DNA of 64,000 nt from Caldilineaceae bacterium (GCA_022821585.1 JAJEDI010000062.1:1-64000); one strand, 5' to 3'; shown: positions 53,748-64,000, counted from the stretch's first letter. Translations and numbers: made by a program. Notes: generated by a model not told the origin, from the sequence alone.

Positions 53748-56225
53748 CTAGAAATCGCCTTCGGTGATTTCGGGCAGGTCGACCCAGGCGGGATGGAGAT
53801 GAAACTCCTCGCGGGCGGGGAAATCGAGTTTGTTTTCATATTGCGCCCGAAACTCGTCGAGGCGGTCGATCAGCGTCACCGGCAGGCCGTGGACGATCCA
53901 GACGGCGTCCATGCGCCCGGTGTCGCCGGTGGGTATCCATTTCATGTCCTCCTGGCCGACCATCGCCAATGCCAGCTGGGCATCGTCCTCGCGCGTTGAC
54001 GGCGTGGCCGCCAGGCGGATATGCTCCAGATTACCGTCGTGGAAGCTGAATCGGTCCGAATCCCAGCGGATGTAGGGGTTCAGACGGTCCAGCCACTGTT
54101 GGACGCGGTTGTTGGGCAAAGGTCGGGCCTGCTGTGTCTCTTCGCCGTGTTGCACACCGATGATGTGGCGGATATCGACGCACTGCAGAACCCTGCCCAA
54201 CAGCCCTCTTTCGGTGGCGATCGCATTGGTGAGGTTTGCGAAAAGCTCCTCGCCGCTGACCGCTTGGCCGAAGTTCAAGGTGCGGTCGATCACGGGCCCG
54301 AGCAGGACCTCCCAGTCGCTGGGATAGACGACCTGGGCTGCGGTGCGATAGAAGTGCTGCAGGTAGTCGCGGCCGACGGCGCCGGTCTCGAGTTCGTAGT
54401 AGGTATTGGTGCTGGCGGTGCCGTCGGGGATGCGGGGGTCGATCCGTTCCGCGGCCCGCCTGGCGGCATGATTGGCGCGGCCGAGCGCGCTGCCGGCATA
54501 GTCGATCTGTGCGCGGAACAGCTCCCGCAGCTGTGTGCCGTAGGCGAAGAGGCGCTCGACAAGGATTCGCTCCAGGATGTCGCGGCGCTGGTGAAGACGG
54601 GCGCGGGCCTTGCTCTGGCGCATGTCACGGGCGCGGTCGCGGGCCTGGCGGGGGTTGAAGGCGGCCAGCATGAGGTCGCCGAGGCCGCCGGCAATCTGGC
54701 CGATCTGTTCGGCGGCGCCGCCCTGCTGGGCGAGGAGGGAGCGCCAGCGGACGCGGTCCTCCTCCATGACGGGATGATTGTTCAACAGAAAGAGTCTCTG
54801 TTTGATCAGAGATTCGTTTGGCGCGGTGGAGGGATTCAGCGGCGCCAGCAGGTCGATCAGCGTCAGCGCGCCGCGCAGTCCCGTATCCAGGATTACCTGG
54901 CGGAATGTTTCGTCAACTGCGGACTTGAAGCCGAGCCAGGCGCCGCGTTGTTCTTCGACCTCCTCGGCCATCTCCTCCAGGCGGTCGTTGTCGAGCGAGA
55001 GGTAGCGGGAGCGCATCCTGGCCAGGAGGCCCTGCCAAGCGGTGACAACCTTCTGGCGGGTCTGCGGGGAGATAGGCTGGCGGGGGTCGTTGAGCTCCGG
55101 CCCGGCGGCCAAACGCCTCATACAGTCTGCCAGGAAAGCCTGTTGCCAGAAGTTGACGAGTGATTCGTCGGGCGCGACGATGGCTGAGGCGGCGAAGCTG
55201 CTGTAAACGAGGTAGTTACTCTTTCCCGGAAGCAGTACGGTGCGACGGTCGTTCACCACCTCAGCGGCGGCGACGCTCCCGGACATGCGTTCGCGCACGA
55301 CATTTACCTCCAGGCCGAGGATTTCACTGCTCAGATGGCTGATGGCGGTGAGCTGGATCAGGTGTGCGGCCAGATTTTCGGCATCGGCTTTGCGTGCCAG
55401 GCTGCGACCGTCGCGATTGGTACGCCCGACCAGAAAGATAAAGTCGAACGGTGCGTAGGGGGTGTCGGGCAGCGCCCGCTGCTCGCTGGGATAGAGTTCC
55501 TGGAACTGCTGGGTTTCCTGGAAGTAGTTCAGTTCTTTGAGCGCGGCGTAGGCGTTGGCTTTGATGCGCCGGCGCTGCAGATCGCTGTTGATCTCCTCTT
55601 CAAGCACATCGGGCATGAAGAAGATGCCGACAACGCGGGCGTTGCTGCGCACGAGGGCGCGCACGCGGTGCGCCACGTCCATAAACATGCCGGCTCCGGT
55701 GCCGCCGCAGAGGCTGCTGACGATATAGACGAGCTGGTAGTTGCTCATCACGGGGAAGCGGCGGTTCTGCGCCATCTCCAGATCGCGGATCTTGTCCAGG
55801 GCCGCGTATTTGGTCTCCAGAAGTCTCTTGAAGGTGACGTAGTTGCGGAAGAAGGAGAGCCGCCCGATGGGCCGCAGCTGTTTGGCGCCGTTATGGATAT
55901 AGCCGAGCGGGATTGAGGGGTAGTCCCACCAGCGGGCGATCTCTGGATGGTTTTCGAGGTTGTCGACGAGGCGTGTTGCGTCGAATTTGCCCATGTAGGC
56001 CGATTCATCGGCGTAGAGAGGCTCCTGATCGAGCCTGTTGATCAGCGGTTCGGTATCCAGGGCCAGCAGTTGAATCATGGCCGGCAGCGTTTCGCCGCCC
56101 CATGCTTTGCGCAGGCGCCGTTTGACCGCGCGCACAGCATTGGTGCCCATACCGCCCACCCCGACCACGAGGGTCGGATAAATTGTCGGCTTTTCACTGA
56201 TAAACGGCGCCCCGTTTTGCTCCAT
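53748..56225 (-). CDS. Tubulin/FtsZ-like GTPase (Tubulin_2 family)
   Basis: This 825-residue protein has the nucleotide-binding elements of the tubulin/FtsZ superfamily: VVGVGGMGTNAVRAVKRRL (20-38), matching the FtsZ GVGGGGxNAV loop, and the signature SLCGGTGAGMFMDVAHRVR (171-189), matching FtsZ GGGTGTGAAP. VVGIFFMPDV follows as the next strand. It is more than twice the length of FtsZ; the C-terminal 500 residues are mostly helical without membrane spans. AAGGAAG precedes the start. Family knowledge: Tubulin_2-type proteins have been linked by gene context to VWA proteins and proposed to remodel membranes. The VWA gene lies 132 bases upstream. Confidence 0.88.
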   Translation of the reverse strand: MEQNGAPFISEKPTIYPTLVVGVGGMGTNAVRAVKRRLRKAWGGETLPAMIQLLALDTEPLINRLDQEPLYADESAYMGKFDATRLVDNLENHPEIARWWDYPSIPLGYIHNGAKQLRPIGRLSFFRNYVTFKRLLETKYAALDKIRDLEMAQNRRFPVMSNYQLVYIVSSLCGGTGAGMFMDVAHRVRALVRSNARVVGIFFMPDVLEEEINSDLQRRRIKANAYAALKELNYFQETQQFQELYPSEQRALPDTPYAPFDFIFLVGRTNRDGRSLARKADAENLAAHLIQLTAISHLSSEILGLEVNVVRERMSGSVAAAEVVNDRRTVLLPGKSNYLVYSSFAASAIVAPDESLVNFWQQAFLADCMRRLAAGPELNDPRQPISPQTRQKVVTAWQGLLARMRSRYLSLDNDRLEEMAEEVEEQRGAWLGFKSAVDETFRQVILDTGLRGALTLIDLLAPLNPSTAPNESLIKQRLFLLNNHPVMEEDRVRWRSLLAQQGGAAEQIGQIAGGLGDLMLAAFNPRQARDRARDMRQSKARARLHQRRDILERILVERLFAYGTQLRELFRAQIDYAGSALGRANHAARRAAERIDPRIPDGTASTNTYYELETGAVGRDYLQHFYRTAAQVVYPSDWEVLLGPVIDRTLNFGQAVSGEELFANLTNAIATERGLLGRVLQCVDIRHIIGVQHGEETQQARPLPNNRVQQWLDRLNPYIRWDSDRFSFHDGNLEHIRLAATPSTREDDAQLALAMVGQEDMKWIPTGDTGRMDAVWIVHGLPVTLIDRLDEFRAQYENKLDFPAREEFHLHPAWVDLPEITEGDF

Positions 56226-56357
56226 ATACGGCTTCCTTGTAAAGAGATTTATCGTCCGTACTCAGATTCGCGTTCTCGTTCGTACAGGTTGCCTCCGACG
56301 GTCTTAATCTCCGGTGCCAGCGGCATGCTGCGGCAGCAGCGCACTGAAAGCCGGGGG

Positions 56358-59300
56358 CTAGAAACTGTCGCGCGGGCTTCCCCAAGGGTCGGCCGCGCCT
56401 GCGCCGTGTGATGAACCGTTCTGCTCGTCGCCAAACGCCCCGTCGCCCGGAGTCGGAGAGGACCAGCCCAAGTCGTCGCTGGCGGGCTGCGTCGGGCCGA
56501 AGCCGTCGGATCCTGCGGCCGAGTAAGGGTCGCCTCCCCAGCCTTTCTGGTCCCATGCTGAGTCCCAGGCAGACTCCTGATTTCCCGCACCGGCGCCTTG
56601 CCAGCCGTCCGAACTGCCGGAACCGGCAGGACGCGCAGACGCGGTATCGGCGATATTTTCAAAGGCGGGCGAATAGCCTGGCAAACCTGCCGCTGGTCCT
56701 GGGACGGGTGGCGGGTAGGACGCGTGCGCTGGCCCCCCGGCCGCATTCGACATGACCGGGCCGGCAGCGTACCCAGGCGTTAGGTGGGAATCCTGCCCAG
56801 GCAGGGTCAATCCCGGATCTTCATCGTCATCCATATTGTACCCGCGAGTGCGGGCGCGTGCCACCACAATGAGCAAACCGAGGAGCGCCATCGGCCCGGT
56901 GCAGAAAACCAGCGGGAAGGTGTAAAACGGACGCAGCCACCACTCTACATAGCGCTGATAGAGGGTCGGGCTGCGAAAGTTGATATCGACCGACCGAATC
57001 TCGCCGGCCAGGCCGACAATGCTCAACAGCAGCTCTCCGCTGTAGAAGGAGCCGCTCAGGGCATCTTTGGGTAGAGCTTTACGGGCGATGAGGGTGACGG
57101 GGACTTCGAAAAAGCCTTCGTTATCGGGAAGGCCGTTGACTTCCACCGGCGGGGCTTCAAGGAAGAGTTCATCCAATTCGATCACGCCGCTGCCGGTCTC
57201 TGCGGATGCGGCAATTCCAACGATCTCAAGCACAAAGGGCGTTTTGCCGTTGAAGCGGAGGTAGAGCGTTTCCGTCGCCTTTTCGCCGGGCCGCCCCAGA
57301 TCGCCAAAATCGAGGGCGCCGGCGACACCCCACTCCACATCGCGAATCTGGATACGGAAAGGCACTGTCGCCGTCGAGGAGGGACCCGCGCCGGAGGGGG
57401 AGTGAGCGGAAAGGACGTCGAAGTCCTGGCTGGGACCGGCGAGACTGAGGAGGCCGTGACAGCTGCCGGCGGACATGGGCCCTTCGCTTTGCAGGCGCAC
57501 GGGCAGCGCCCAGTTCGCCGGTTGTGTACCATCCGAGCCCGCGTCGTCAGCCGCGCCGTGGCCCGCCGCATCGAAGGGCTGCAGGTCACCGGCTGTGGCG
57601 GTGAGGCCGCTGCAGCTGCTTTCGGCCAGCTCAACGGTCAGGCGAAAGGGCGTGTCCCCGCTGTAGGCGACCGGCAGCAGGATCTGCTCGTCCAGCCGGA
57701 AGTTCGGTGAGGTATCGTAGAGCAGCGCGCCGAAGTCGGCCTCCTGCACCTGGATGCGCGCCTGGGAGCGGGGAATGTTCAGGGTCAAAGGCAGCGAGGG
57801 GGCGGGACGCACCTGGACCTCCATGGGCAGACCGGCCGGGCTGAAGGCCGACAGATTGAGCTGGCCTTCATACTGGCCGGGGCGCAGCAGATCGAGGCCG
57901 TCCACATGCAGGAGCGCTGTCTGAATTCCATTTTCGGGCACTTCAATAGACAGGTTGACGGAAACTTCGCGCACGATTTCGCTTGTATCGGACCGGCGCA
58001 GGACCAACGAAGTTTCCAGCGTTCCAATCTCCTCAACCGTACTCGCCTGGACCGTCAGCGGCCATCCTTCGGGCGGCATCTTGGCCAGATCGATTTCGGC
58101 CGGCAGGCCGCGCACATAGATGGCCGGTTCCACTTCCAGAAGCGTGCGCGCATAGTCTCCGAAACGGACCCCATCGATCGCCGCGGTCACCAGGAAGAGC
58201 GCCTCGTAGTCACGCCCGTCCTGCGGCATAAAGCCGTCGTCGGAGCAGACACGTTCGCCACAGTTGATCCGTCTCCGGTAAACCATATCGCCGCCGTCAA
58301 GGTCGGTAATGTAGACGGCGGCCTGAAGGTCTTCGAGCTGAACGCCGGGGCCAAAACCGACCTGCAACTGCAGGCTGCCGTCCTGCAGAATTCCGGATTT
58401 GCTGGCAGAGGGAGAGAAGACCTGTGCCTCGGGCAGCGTCTCCGCGGTGTGAAGGCGGAAGGTGCGCCGCAGTTGCAGCGGTTCTCTATCTTCTCCCAAC
58501 TGAACCATGACCTTTTCCACGCCGCCGGTGAGCTGCTGGGCCGCGACCGTTCTGCCGCTGATCGGGTCCTGACCCAGGAGAGGGATCGGCAGGTTGCCGT
58601 TGAGCATCAGCGGTTCGTCGGCAGCGGGCCCGGCGCCAGCAACGACGACGAGGGGTGATTTGCCGATGGGAAGGAAGCGCGTAGAGGCGGCGTTGCCTCG
58701 CACGCTGGGAGGCGGGAAGAGCAGCTCAGGATAGCTGTCGGCCTGGACGACGGCAAAGGTGCTCAGATCGGTCGTTTTGGCCACCCATTCGCCGGCAGCC
58801 AGCGGCGCGACAGCGGTGTTGAGGTCGATGTTGCCATCGGCGAGCAGGCTCTGTGTCTGCATCGGCGCACCGTCGCGTTCTACAGCCGTGATCGCCGACT
58901 GCGGGCTGACGAAGGCGATACTGCCGGCGCCATGCGCATTGCGAATTGAAACAGTCAGATTGCCCTGCACATTACGGTGGGTGACGACCGAGCGGTCCGA
59001 CTTCATCTCGGCGAAAAGCTCGCTGAAGATGAGCAGAAGGTCCTGGGAACTCTTGGCCTCACGCGCCAGAGGCGAGCTGGCTTTGAGGAAGTCACCGGCG
59101 CAGCCCGCATCTGGATTGCAGAGGATCACAGGGTAGAGCAGCGCGCCGGCGTCCTCGATCTGCGCCACGAGATTGGTGATGGTCGTCCGCTGGCCGGTGA
59201 CATGCAAGGGGGCGGTTGGTTCGCCATCGGTCAGCAGCAGCACGTACTGGCTGCGGTTGGGATCGCCGTGAAGTTCGAGCAGCCGCAGCGCCTCCTGCAG

Positions 59301-59807
59301 GCCCAGGTCCATGCGTGTGTAGCCGCGCAGTGCATATTCCTCGGGGGACTGAAGCGAGGCAGCCAAACGGCTACGGTTTTCGGGGCTGCCGACCTCCTGC
59401 AACAGACTCATGGCGCCGACGCCCTCGGCGGTACTTTCGAAACGCAGCACGGCGATGCGGTCGGTGCTGTCGGCGAGATGGACCAGCAGGCGGGCGGCGC
59501 TGTAGCGCAGTTCATTAGGGTCGCTGGGGGCGTTGAGACTGGCGTCCTCACAAGGGGGACCGGATGGCGGTTTTCCTTGCGGCCAGGGCCAGCAGGTGGC
59601 CATGCTGCCAGAGTCGTCGAGAATGACGATGACATCGATGGGGGAGGTCGCGGTTGCGGATTGACGCGGCAGCGCGGATCGAGTCTCGGCATATGCCGGC
59701 GCGGGGGCATGGCCCGTCATCAACAGGAGGAGAAACCCGCATAGTAGACACGAAGACACGGCCCATAGCCGCCGAATCCAGCCTCGCGAGGAGGGGAGGG
59801 TAAGCAT
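56358..59807 (-). CDS. Secreted VWA-domain protein with transmembrane anchor and cytosolic tail
   Basis: This 1149-residue protein begins with a signal peptide (about 1-40, ending APAYA), then a von Willebrand A domain with the MIDAS motif DDSGS at 64-68. A long beta-rich region follows (about 270-940, Ig-like or fibronectin-like by pattern), then one membrane span (FYTFPLVFCTGPMALLGLLI, around 960-985) and a 160-residue Gly/Ser/Asp/Trp-rich tail predicted to lie inside the cell. The VWA domain would bind a surface ligand through a divalent metal. The gene is the first of the VWA - tubulin-like - degenerate tubulin-like run. The ATG at 59807 fits the signal peptide; no strong ribosome site is seen. 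Confidence 0.85.
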   Translation of the reverse strand: MLTLPSSRGWIRRLWAVSSCLLCGFLLLLMTGHAPAPAYAETRSALPRQSATATSPIDVIVILDDSGSMATCWPWPQGKPPSGPPCEDASLNAPSDPNELRYSAARLLVHLADSTDRIAVLRFESTAEGVGAMSLLQEVGSPENRSRLAASLQSPEEYALRGYTRMDLGLQEALRLLELHGDPNRSQYVLLLTDGEPTAPLHVTGQRTTITNLVAQIEDAGALLYPVILCNPDAGCAGDFLKASSPLAREAKSSQDLLLIFSELFAEMKSDRSVVTHRNVQGNLTVSIRNAHGAGSIAFVSPQSAITAVERDGAPMQTQSLLADGNIDLNTAVAPLAAGEWVAKTTDLSTFAVVQADSYPELLFPPPSVRGNAASTRFLPIGKSPLVVVAGAGPAADEPLMLNGNLPIPLLGQDPISGRTVAAQQLTGGVEKVMVQLGEDREPLQLRRTFRLHTAETLPEAQVFSPSASKSGILQDGSLQLQVGFGPGVQLEDLQAAVYITDLDGGDMVYRRRINCGERVCSDDGFMPQDGRDYEALFLVTAAIDGVRFGDYARTLLEVEPAIYVRGLPAEIDLAKMPPEGWPLTVQASTVEEIGTLETSLVLRRSDTSEIVREVSVNLSIEVPENGIQTALLHVDGLDLLRPGQYEGQLNLSAFSPAGLPMEVQVRPAPSLPLTLNIPRSQARIQVQEADFGALLYDTSPNFRLDEQILLPVAYSGDTPFRLTVELAESSCSGLTATAGDLQPFDAAGHGAADDAGSDGTQPANWALPVRLQSEGPMSAGSCHGLLSLAGPSQDFDVLSAHSPSGAGPSSTATVPFRIQIRDVEWGVAGALDFGDLGRPGEKATETLYLRFNGKTPFVLEIVGIAASAETGSGVIELDELFLEAPPVEVNGLPDNEGFFEVPVTLIARKALPKDALSGSFYSGELLLSIVGLAGEIRSVDINFRSPTLYQRYVEWWLRPFYTFPLVFCTGPMALLGLLIVVARARTRGYNMDDDEDPGLTLPGQDSHLTPGYAAGPVMSNAAGGPAHASYPPPVPGPAAGLPGYSPAFENIADTASARPAGSGSSDGWQGAGAGNQESAWDSAWDQKGWGGDPYSAAGSDGFGPTQPASDDLGWSSPTPGDGAFGDEQNGSSHGAGAADPWGSPRDSF

Positions 59808-60731
59808 AGGCCGCTGGAAAACGTTTCCGGGCAGATGGCGCTCCTGACACCTGTGGCTACTGCACTGAGGCGAGCAACCGTTCAACGCATTACCGGCTCT
59901 ACCAGTTCCAATAGAGAAGCAAGCGCGCGCATCGGCTCCGCGTTCCCCTGCATTGCCGGCAGGGATACAGTGCCCCACAGGTCAAACCCGCCGAACGCCC
60001 TGTTCCCGCGGCGTTCGGCGGCATAGACTTGCAGTGAGCGAAATGCGCGCGCATCGGCTCTTATTCTATCTGTCGAAATTGTATCACAGCGCAGATTGGC
60101 GATACAAGAGCAACGGCCAGGCCGGGGTCCGATTCCTGCACCGGCGTCCGGGTAGTTGGCGGCGGATGAAACTTCCCGGAATCGGTAATGCGTTTCTGAA
60201 AGAATTCCGGGCGGTTACACTGGAGTTGTGGGAAAAGAGGCGGGCCTGCGGGCGTTTTCGAGTCCCTGATTTGTGAGTTTTCGCAGAGACTCAGATGGCA
60301 GGCAGTTGCTGAAATGTGCAAAATGACGACAGGAGAATAGCGCGCGGCTTTTGGGCGATTTGCCTACGATCCGCCAATGAAACACAGATCGGGGCAGTGA
60401 GCGGTGGGGCGATCCCCTGTTCGCCAGTTGACGACGTTACAAGTGTGGATCTCGTTGCAAGGCAGGAACTTGGCTGAGGCTGCAGGTTCGAGGCGACGGC
60501 AGGAATCAGGTTTTGGTGACGGCTTTTCGGCAGGCGACCGCCTGCGCGTGTCCCCGCACACTGACGGCGGGGCGTGTCCCGGGGGGCGTTGCGGGGGGTG
60601 TCCCCCCGCACAAGGGAGGCCGCTTGCGGCCGACCGCCCAAGAAAGAGACAGCCCCTGGCGCTAGACACCAGGGGCCAGGGGTCAGTAGATACCGAAGGC
60701 GAGGAGCGGGGGAAGAGAGGCGAGAAAACGG
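59808..60731. other. Gene-free stretch with dispersed repeat copy D
   Basis: About 920 bases hold no convincing gene. Repeat copy D lies at 60581-60640. A short Pal-like CCAGGGGCCAGGGG tract follows near 60670. The promoter for the VWA gene should lie at the left end but is not evident. Confidence 0.55.
60581..60640. repeat. Dispersed GC-rich repeat, copy D
   Basis: GCGGGGGG-TGT-CCCCCCGC, ACAAGGGA, GGCCGC-TT-GCGGCC and CGACCGCCCA follow the order of copies B and C. The first hairpin has changed arms (GGGGGG/CCCCCC with loop TGT) but keeps full pairing, i.e. compensatory change. No heptamer tract follows. Confidence 0.8.
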
Positions 60732-62180
60732 CTAGCCGTCATTGCCGGTGACCGAAAGCTCGGCGAGCATCTGCGAGAGCGCGGCCACGAACTGATCGGT
60801 GGGCAGGGCGCCGGGGATCAGCCGACCCTGACCGCCGACAAGGACGACGAAGGTTGGCGTGCCGCGGACAAAGGGCGCGCCGTCCCGCATATCACCCTGC
60901 ACGGCCTGCGCGGGTGCGTCCCCTGCCAGACAGGCTGCAAAGGCATCGGTGTCCAGCTCGTATTCAGCCGCCAACTCCATAAAGTAGATTGTGTTCTCCG
61001 AGCGAGACCACAGATCCATGTCGACGAAAAGGCGATGATGGAACTGCCAGAAGGCCTCCTGTTCGGCGGCGCACTCGGAAGCGACCGAGGCGGTAAAGGC
61101 AAAGGGATGGATGTTTTCGATGGGAAAATGCTTAAATACCCACATCACCGCACCCGGGGCTACAAACTCCTCGTCCAGAACCGGCTGCGTTGTCAGGGCA
61201 TGGCGCTGGCAGTAGGGGCATTGGAAATCGCTGAATTCGACGACAACGATTGGGGCGTCGCTACTGCCCTTGTACATGTCACCGGCCAAGGTATAGCCGG
61301 GCCGATCGGGGTCGGGCTTCAGGCCCTCCGCGGTCGCCCAGAAGGGCAACCCGCCCTCGCCTTGCTGCTGCTGTTGTTGCGGTTGCGCCTGGGCCGCGCC
61401 CTGGGGTGTGCGGCCGGCTGCGATCGTCCCGATCCATTCATTGAACATGTCGTATGGCTGCGCGCCGGAGAAAGAGAAGGCCTCTCCGGTCTCTTCAAAG
61501 ACAAAGCGGAAGCTGGGCGTGCCAGTGAAGCCGAAGGACTGGGCTTCAGACAGGCTTTCGTTGACCTTTGTCAGCTGTGTTTCATTGTTGGCCATGCAGG
61601 ACCCGTATTGGGTGGCATCGGCGCCCAGCTCCTGCGCCAGATCGGCGAAGAAGGACAGCGCTTCTTCCCGAGGCGCCCACTCCTTCTGGGTCCGGAAGAT
61701 CCTGTCGTGCATCTGCCAGTAGAGGACGATATCCTGCTCCCCCACGCAGTGGGCGGCAATGGCGGCGGCCAGCGCGTTGGGATGTATCGAGGAGAGGGGC
61801 ATGTCACGGAAGACGAATTTCACCATGCCGTTTTCGGCGAATCCGGCCAGGAGCGCCGGTTCGGTCTGGATCACGTGACGGGCACAGAAGGGACATTCGT
61901 AGTCGCTGTATTCGTAGATGGTGATGGGCGCGTTCGGGTCGCCGCGATAGGGATATCCCTCTGCCGTAAAGCCGACCGGGACGCCTCTGTGCATAGCAGG
62001 CTGTGGGCCGACGGCGACGGCCGGAGCAACGATGTTGCCTTCGGCATCGGTGGTACATGCTGCGACAAGCAGAAGGAGGAGGACGAGGAAGGTGACGAGG
62101 GCCAGGCGCGGCCCGCTTCTCTCTCTGCCTGCGTCATTCACCTGCCTGGTCCGGCGCATGAGTCGGGCTTGCAATTTCAT
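60732..62180 (-). CDS. Lipoprotein with two DsbA/thioredoxin-like domains
   Basis: This 482-residue protein has a lipobox cysteine at 42 (LLLVAAC) and two DsbA-type thioredoxin folds in tandem. Domain 1 (about 65-255) has CPFC at 96-99 and the cis-proline loop GTPSF; domain 2 (about 290-475) has CPYC at 321-324 and GTPTF. A Gln-rich linker (266-273) separates them. DsbA-like proteins form or isomerise disulfides in exported proteins; two active sites on one lipoprotein are unusual. AAGGAGG lies 5 bases before the ATG. It stands alone next to the cysD gene. Confidence 0.92.
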   Translation of the reverse strand: MKLQARLMRRTRQVNDAGRERSGPRLALVTFLVLLLLLVAACTTDAEGNIVAPAVAVGPQPAMHRGVPVGFTAEGYPYRGDPNAPITIYEYSDYECPFCARHVIQTEPALLAGFAENGMVKFVFRDMPLSSIHPNALAAAIAAHCVGEQDIVLYWQMHDRIFRTQKEWAPREEALSFFADLAQELGADATQYGSCMANNETQLTKVNESLSEAQSFGFTGTPSFRFVFEETGEAFSFSGAQPYDMFNEWIGTIAAGRTPQGAAQAQPQQQQQQGEGGLPFWATAEGLKPDPDRPGYTLAGDMYKGSSDAPIVVVEFSDFQCPYCQRHALTTQPVLDEEFVAPGAVMWVFKHFPIENIHPFAFTASVASECAAEQEAFWQFHHRLFVDMDLWSRSENTIYFMELAAEYELDTDAFAACLAGDAPAQAVQGDMRDGAPFVRGTPTFVVLVGGQGRLIPGALPTDQFVAALSQMLAELSVTGNDG

Positions 62181-62588
62181 GGATCCTCCTTGAGGAAACT
62201 CCAGCTGTTATCTGAGATGCGGGCCTGAGATGCGCCCTGGCGCAGTCAGTTCAATGCGCTTTCATTTTATTGGGTGAGCGCCCATACGACTGTCGTGATG
62301 GGAGTACCGGGAATCCTGGCAGTCAAGTGCAATCGTCACGAAGGTATGAGGCCACCATATTGTAACTGTGGGAGCGGGAGAGTACTAATCTGGAGAGGCG
62401 GTTCAGCGGGCTGGCGTACTCCTCACCCTGCGTGTTCAAGTTTGGATGAAAGCGCGGTTGCATCGTACTATGGAGACTTTGAAGGACGGTAGCCAACTTC
62501 TGTGGTCAGCAGCGCGTAAGCTACAGTGCCTGACCCGTGGACGGCACAAACCGCCACCGATCGCGAAGCGCTGAAGGTGAGAAAGGGC
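62181..62588. other. Divergent intergenic region before cysD
   Basis: About 400 bases separate the DsbA lipoprotein gene from cysD. The frame before the cysD ATG is open back to a GTG at 62526 but shows no family similarity. No promoter, riboswitch or repeat was recognised. Confidence 0.45.
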
Positions 62589-63632
<1,044 letters not shown>

Positions 63633-63707
63633 CCGTAGCGGATCGTAAATCATTGGCGGCGAAGTTACAGTCCGCTGACCGCTGGTAACGATATATTGGG
63701 ATTTGTG

Positions 63708-64000
63708 ATGGATCTACTACGCTTCTCCACCGCCGGCAGCGTCGATGACGGCAAATCGACCTTGATCGGGCGGCTATTATACGACTCCAAAGCGATATTC
63801 GAAGACCAGTTGGAAGCGGTCGAGCAGGCGAGCGCGGCACGCGGCGACCCTTCGGTCGACCTAGCGCTGCTTACCGACGGGCTGCGGGCGGAGCGGGAGC
63901 AGGGCATCACGATCGACGTCGCCTACCGCTATACGGCGACGCCCAGACGCAAGTTCATCATCGCGGACACGCCCGGGCACATCCAGTACACGCGCAACAT
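63708..64000 (+). CDS. cysN: Sulfate adenylyltransferase subunit 1 (partial, runs off the end)
   Basis: The first 97 residues of the GTPase subunit are present: the P-loop [20 protein letters not shown], switch I with [14 protein letters not shown], and the G3 motif [13 protein letters not shown]. CysN drives sulfate adenylylation by GTP hydrolysis. It may be a CysNC fusion with APS kinase, but the 3' part lies outside the window. It follows cysD by 75 bases. Confidence 0.93.
   Translation, partial: MDLLRFSTAGSVDDGKSTLIGRLLYDSKAIFEDQLEAVEQASAARGDPSVDLALLTDGLRAEREQGITIDVAYRYTATPRRKFIIADTPGHIQYTRN

Noticed and set aside
53636..53839. A short leftward open frame overlapping the end of the tubulin-like gene
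   Set aside because: It overlaps the coding end, begins in a shadow frame and has no ribosome site or recognisable motif.

Overview
The window is a GC-rich stretch of bacterial chromosome, densely coded, with no rRNA, tRNA, CRISPR array or complete insertion sequence. Gene content points to a Chloroflexota member, probably Anaerolineae/Caldilineales-like (inference): many Gfo/Idh/MocA oxidoreductases beside a phytanoyl-CoA-type dioxygenase, Tat-type lipoprotein sugar-binding proteins, a DUF1385 membrane protein, a TgpA-type transglutaminase, ThyX instead of ThyA, and a Tubulin_2-family protein beside a von Willebrand A protein. Short heptamer tandem repeats and a GC-rich double stem-loop repeat are scattered between genes.

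Layout. 0.3-13 kb is a glycoside-use region: an aldo/keto reductase and a PhyH dioxygenase (+); a leftward run of a CUT1 sugar ABC importer (binding protein, two permeases, no ATPase) followed by three Gfo/Idh oxidoreductases, two of them a tandem duplicate; and a divergent GH78 alpha-L-rhamnosidase with a fourth oxidoreductase. 14-22 kb is a second leftward run: binding protein, two permeases, a D-2-hydroxyacid dehydrogenase, a dimethylglycine/sarcosine dehydrogenase-like flavoprotein and a DmdA-like GcvT-fold protein, which suggests uptake plus folate-linked one-carbon removal. 22-33.5 kb holds housekeeping and mixed genes (hisS, a ParA ATPase, an AlbA_2/Schlafen ATPase, a glycosyltransferase, a polyprenyl synthase, TatD, a phosphohexomutase, a methyltransferase, an inositol phosphatase-like protein and a PH-domain protein). 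34-43 kb holds a metal-site-less MBL-fold protein, a transglutaminase/membrane protein pair, a lone IS630-type HTH protein, a UDP-sugar dehydrogenase and an unusually long ThyX. 43.5-48.5 kb is a complete branched-chain amino-acid-type (Liv) ABC operon. 49-60 kb holds DUF1385 and the three-gene tubulin-like/VWA cluster. 60.7-64 kb holds a two-domain DsbA lipoprotein and the start of cysDN for sulfate activation.

The most interesting part is 50.3-59.8 kb. One protein carries the tubulin/FtsZ glycine motifs (GVGGMG and GGTGAG). Its downstream neighbour aligns with it over the same region but has lost the nucleotide-binding loop and gained two membrane segments. The upstream gene encodes a secreted, membrane-anchored VWA protein with a long cytosolic low-complexity tail. 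Together they look like a membrane-remodelling or cell-surface cytoskeletal device with an active and a degenerate tubulin partner.

Regulation is sparse: no transcription factor sits beside either sugar operon. In all three ABC operons a hairpin lies exactly between the binding-protein gene and the first permease gene, as expected if the binding protein is made in excess. Extended -10 promoters of the form TGNTACAAT precede the rhamnosidase and the DUF1385 gene. The first 50 bases are a poly-G/poly-C tract that is probably an assembly edge artefact.
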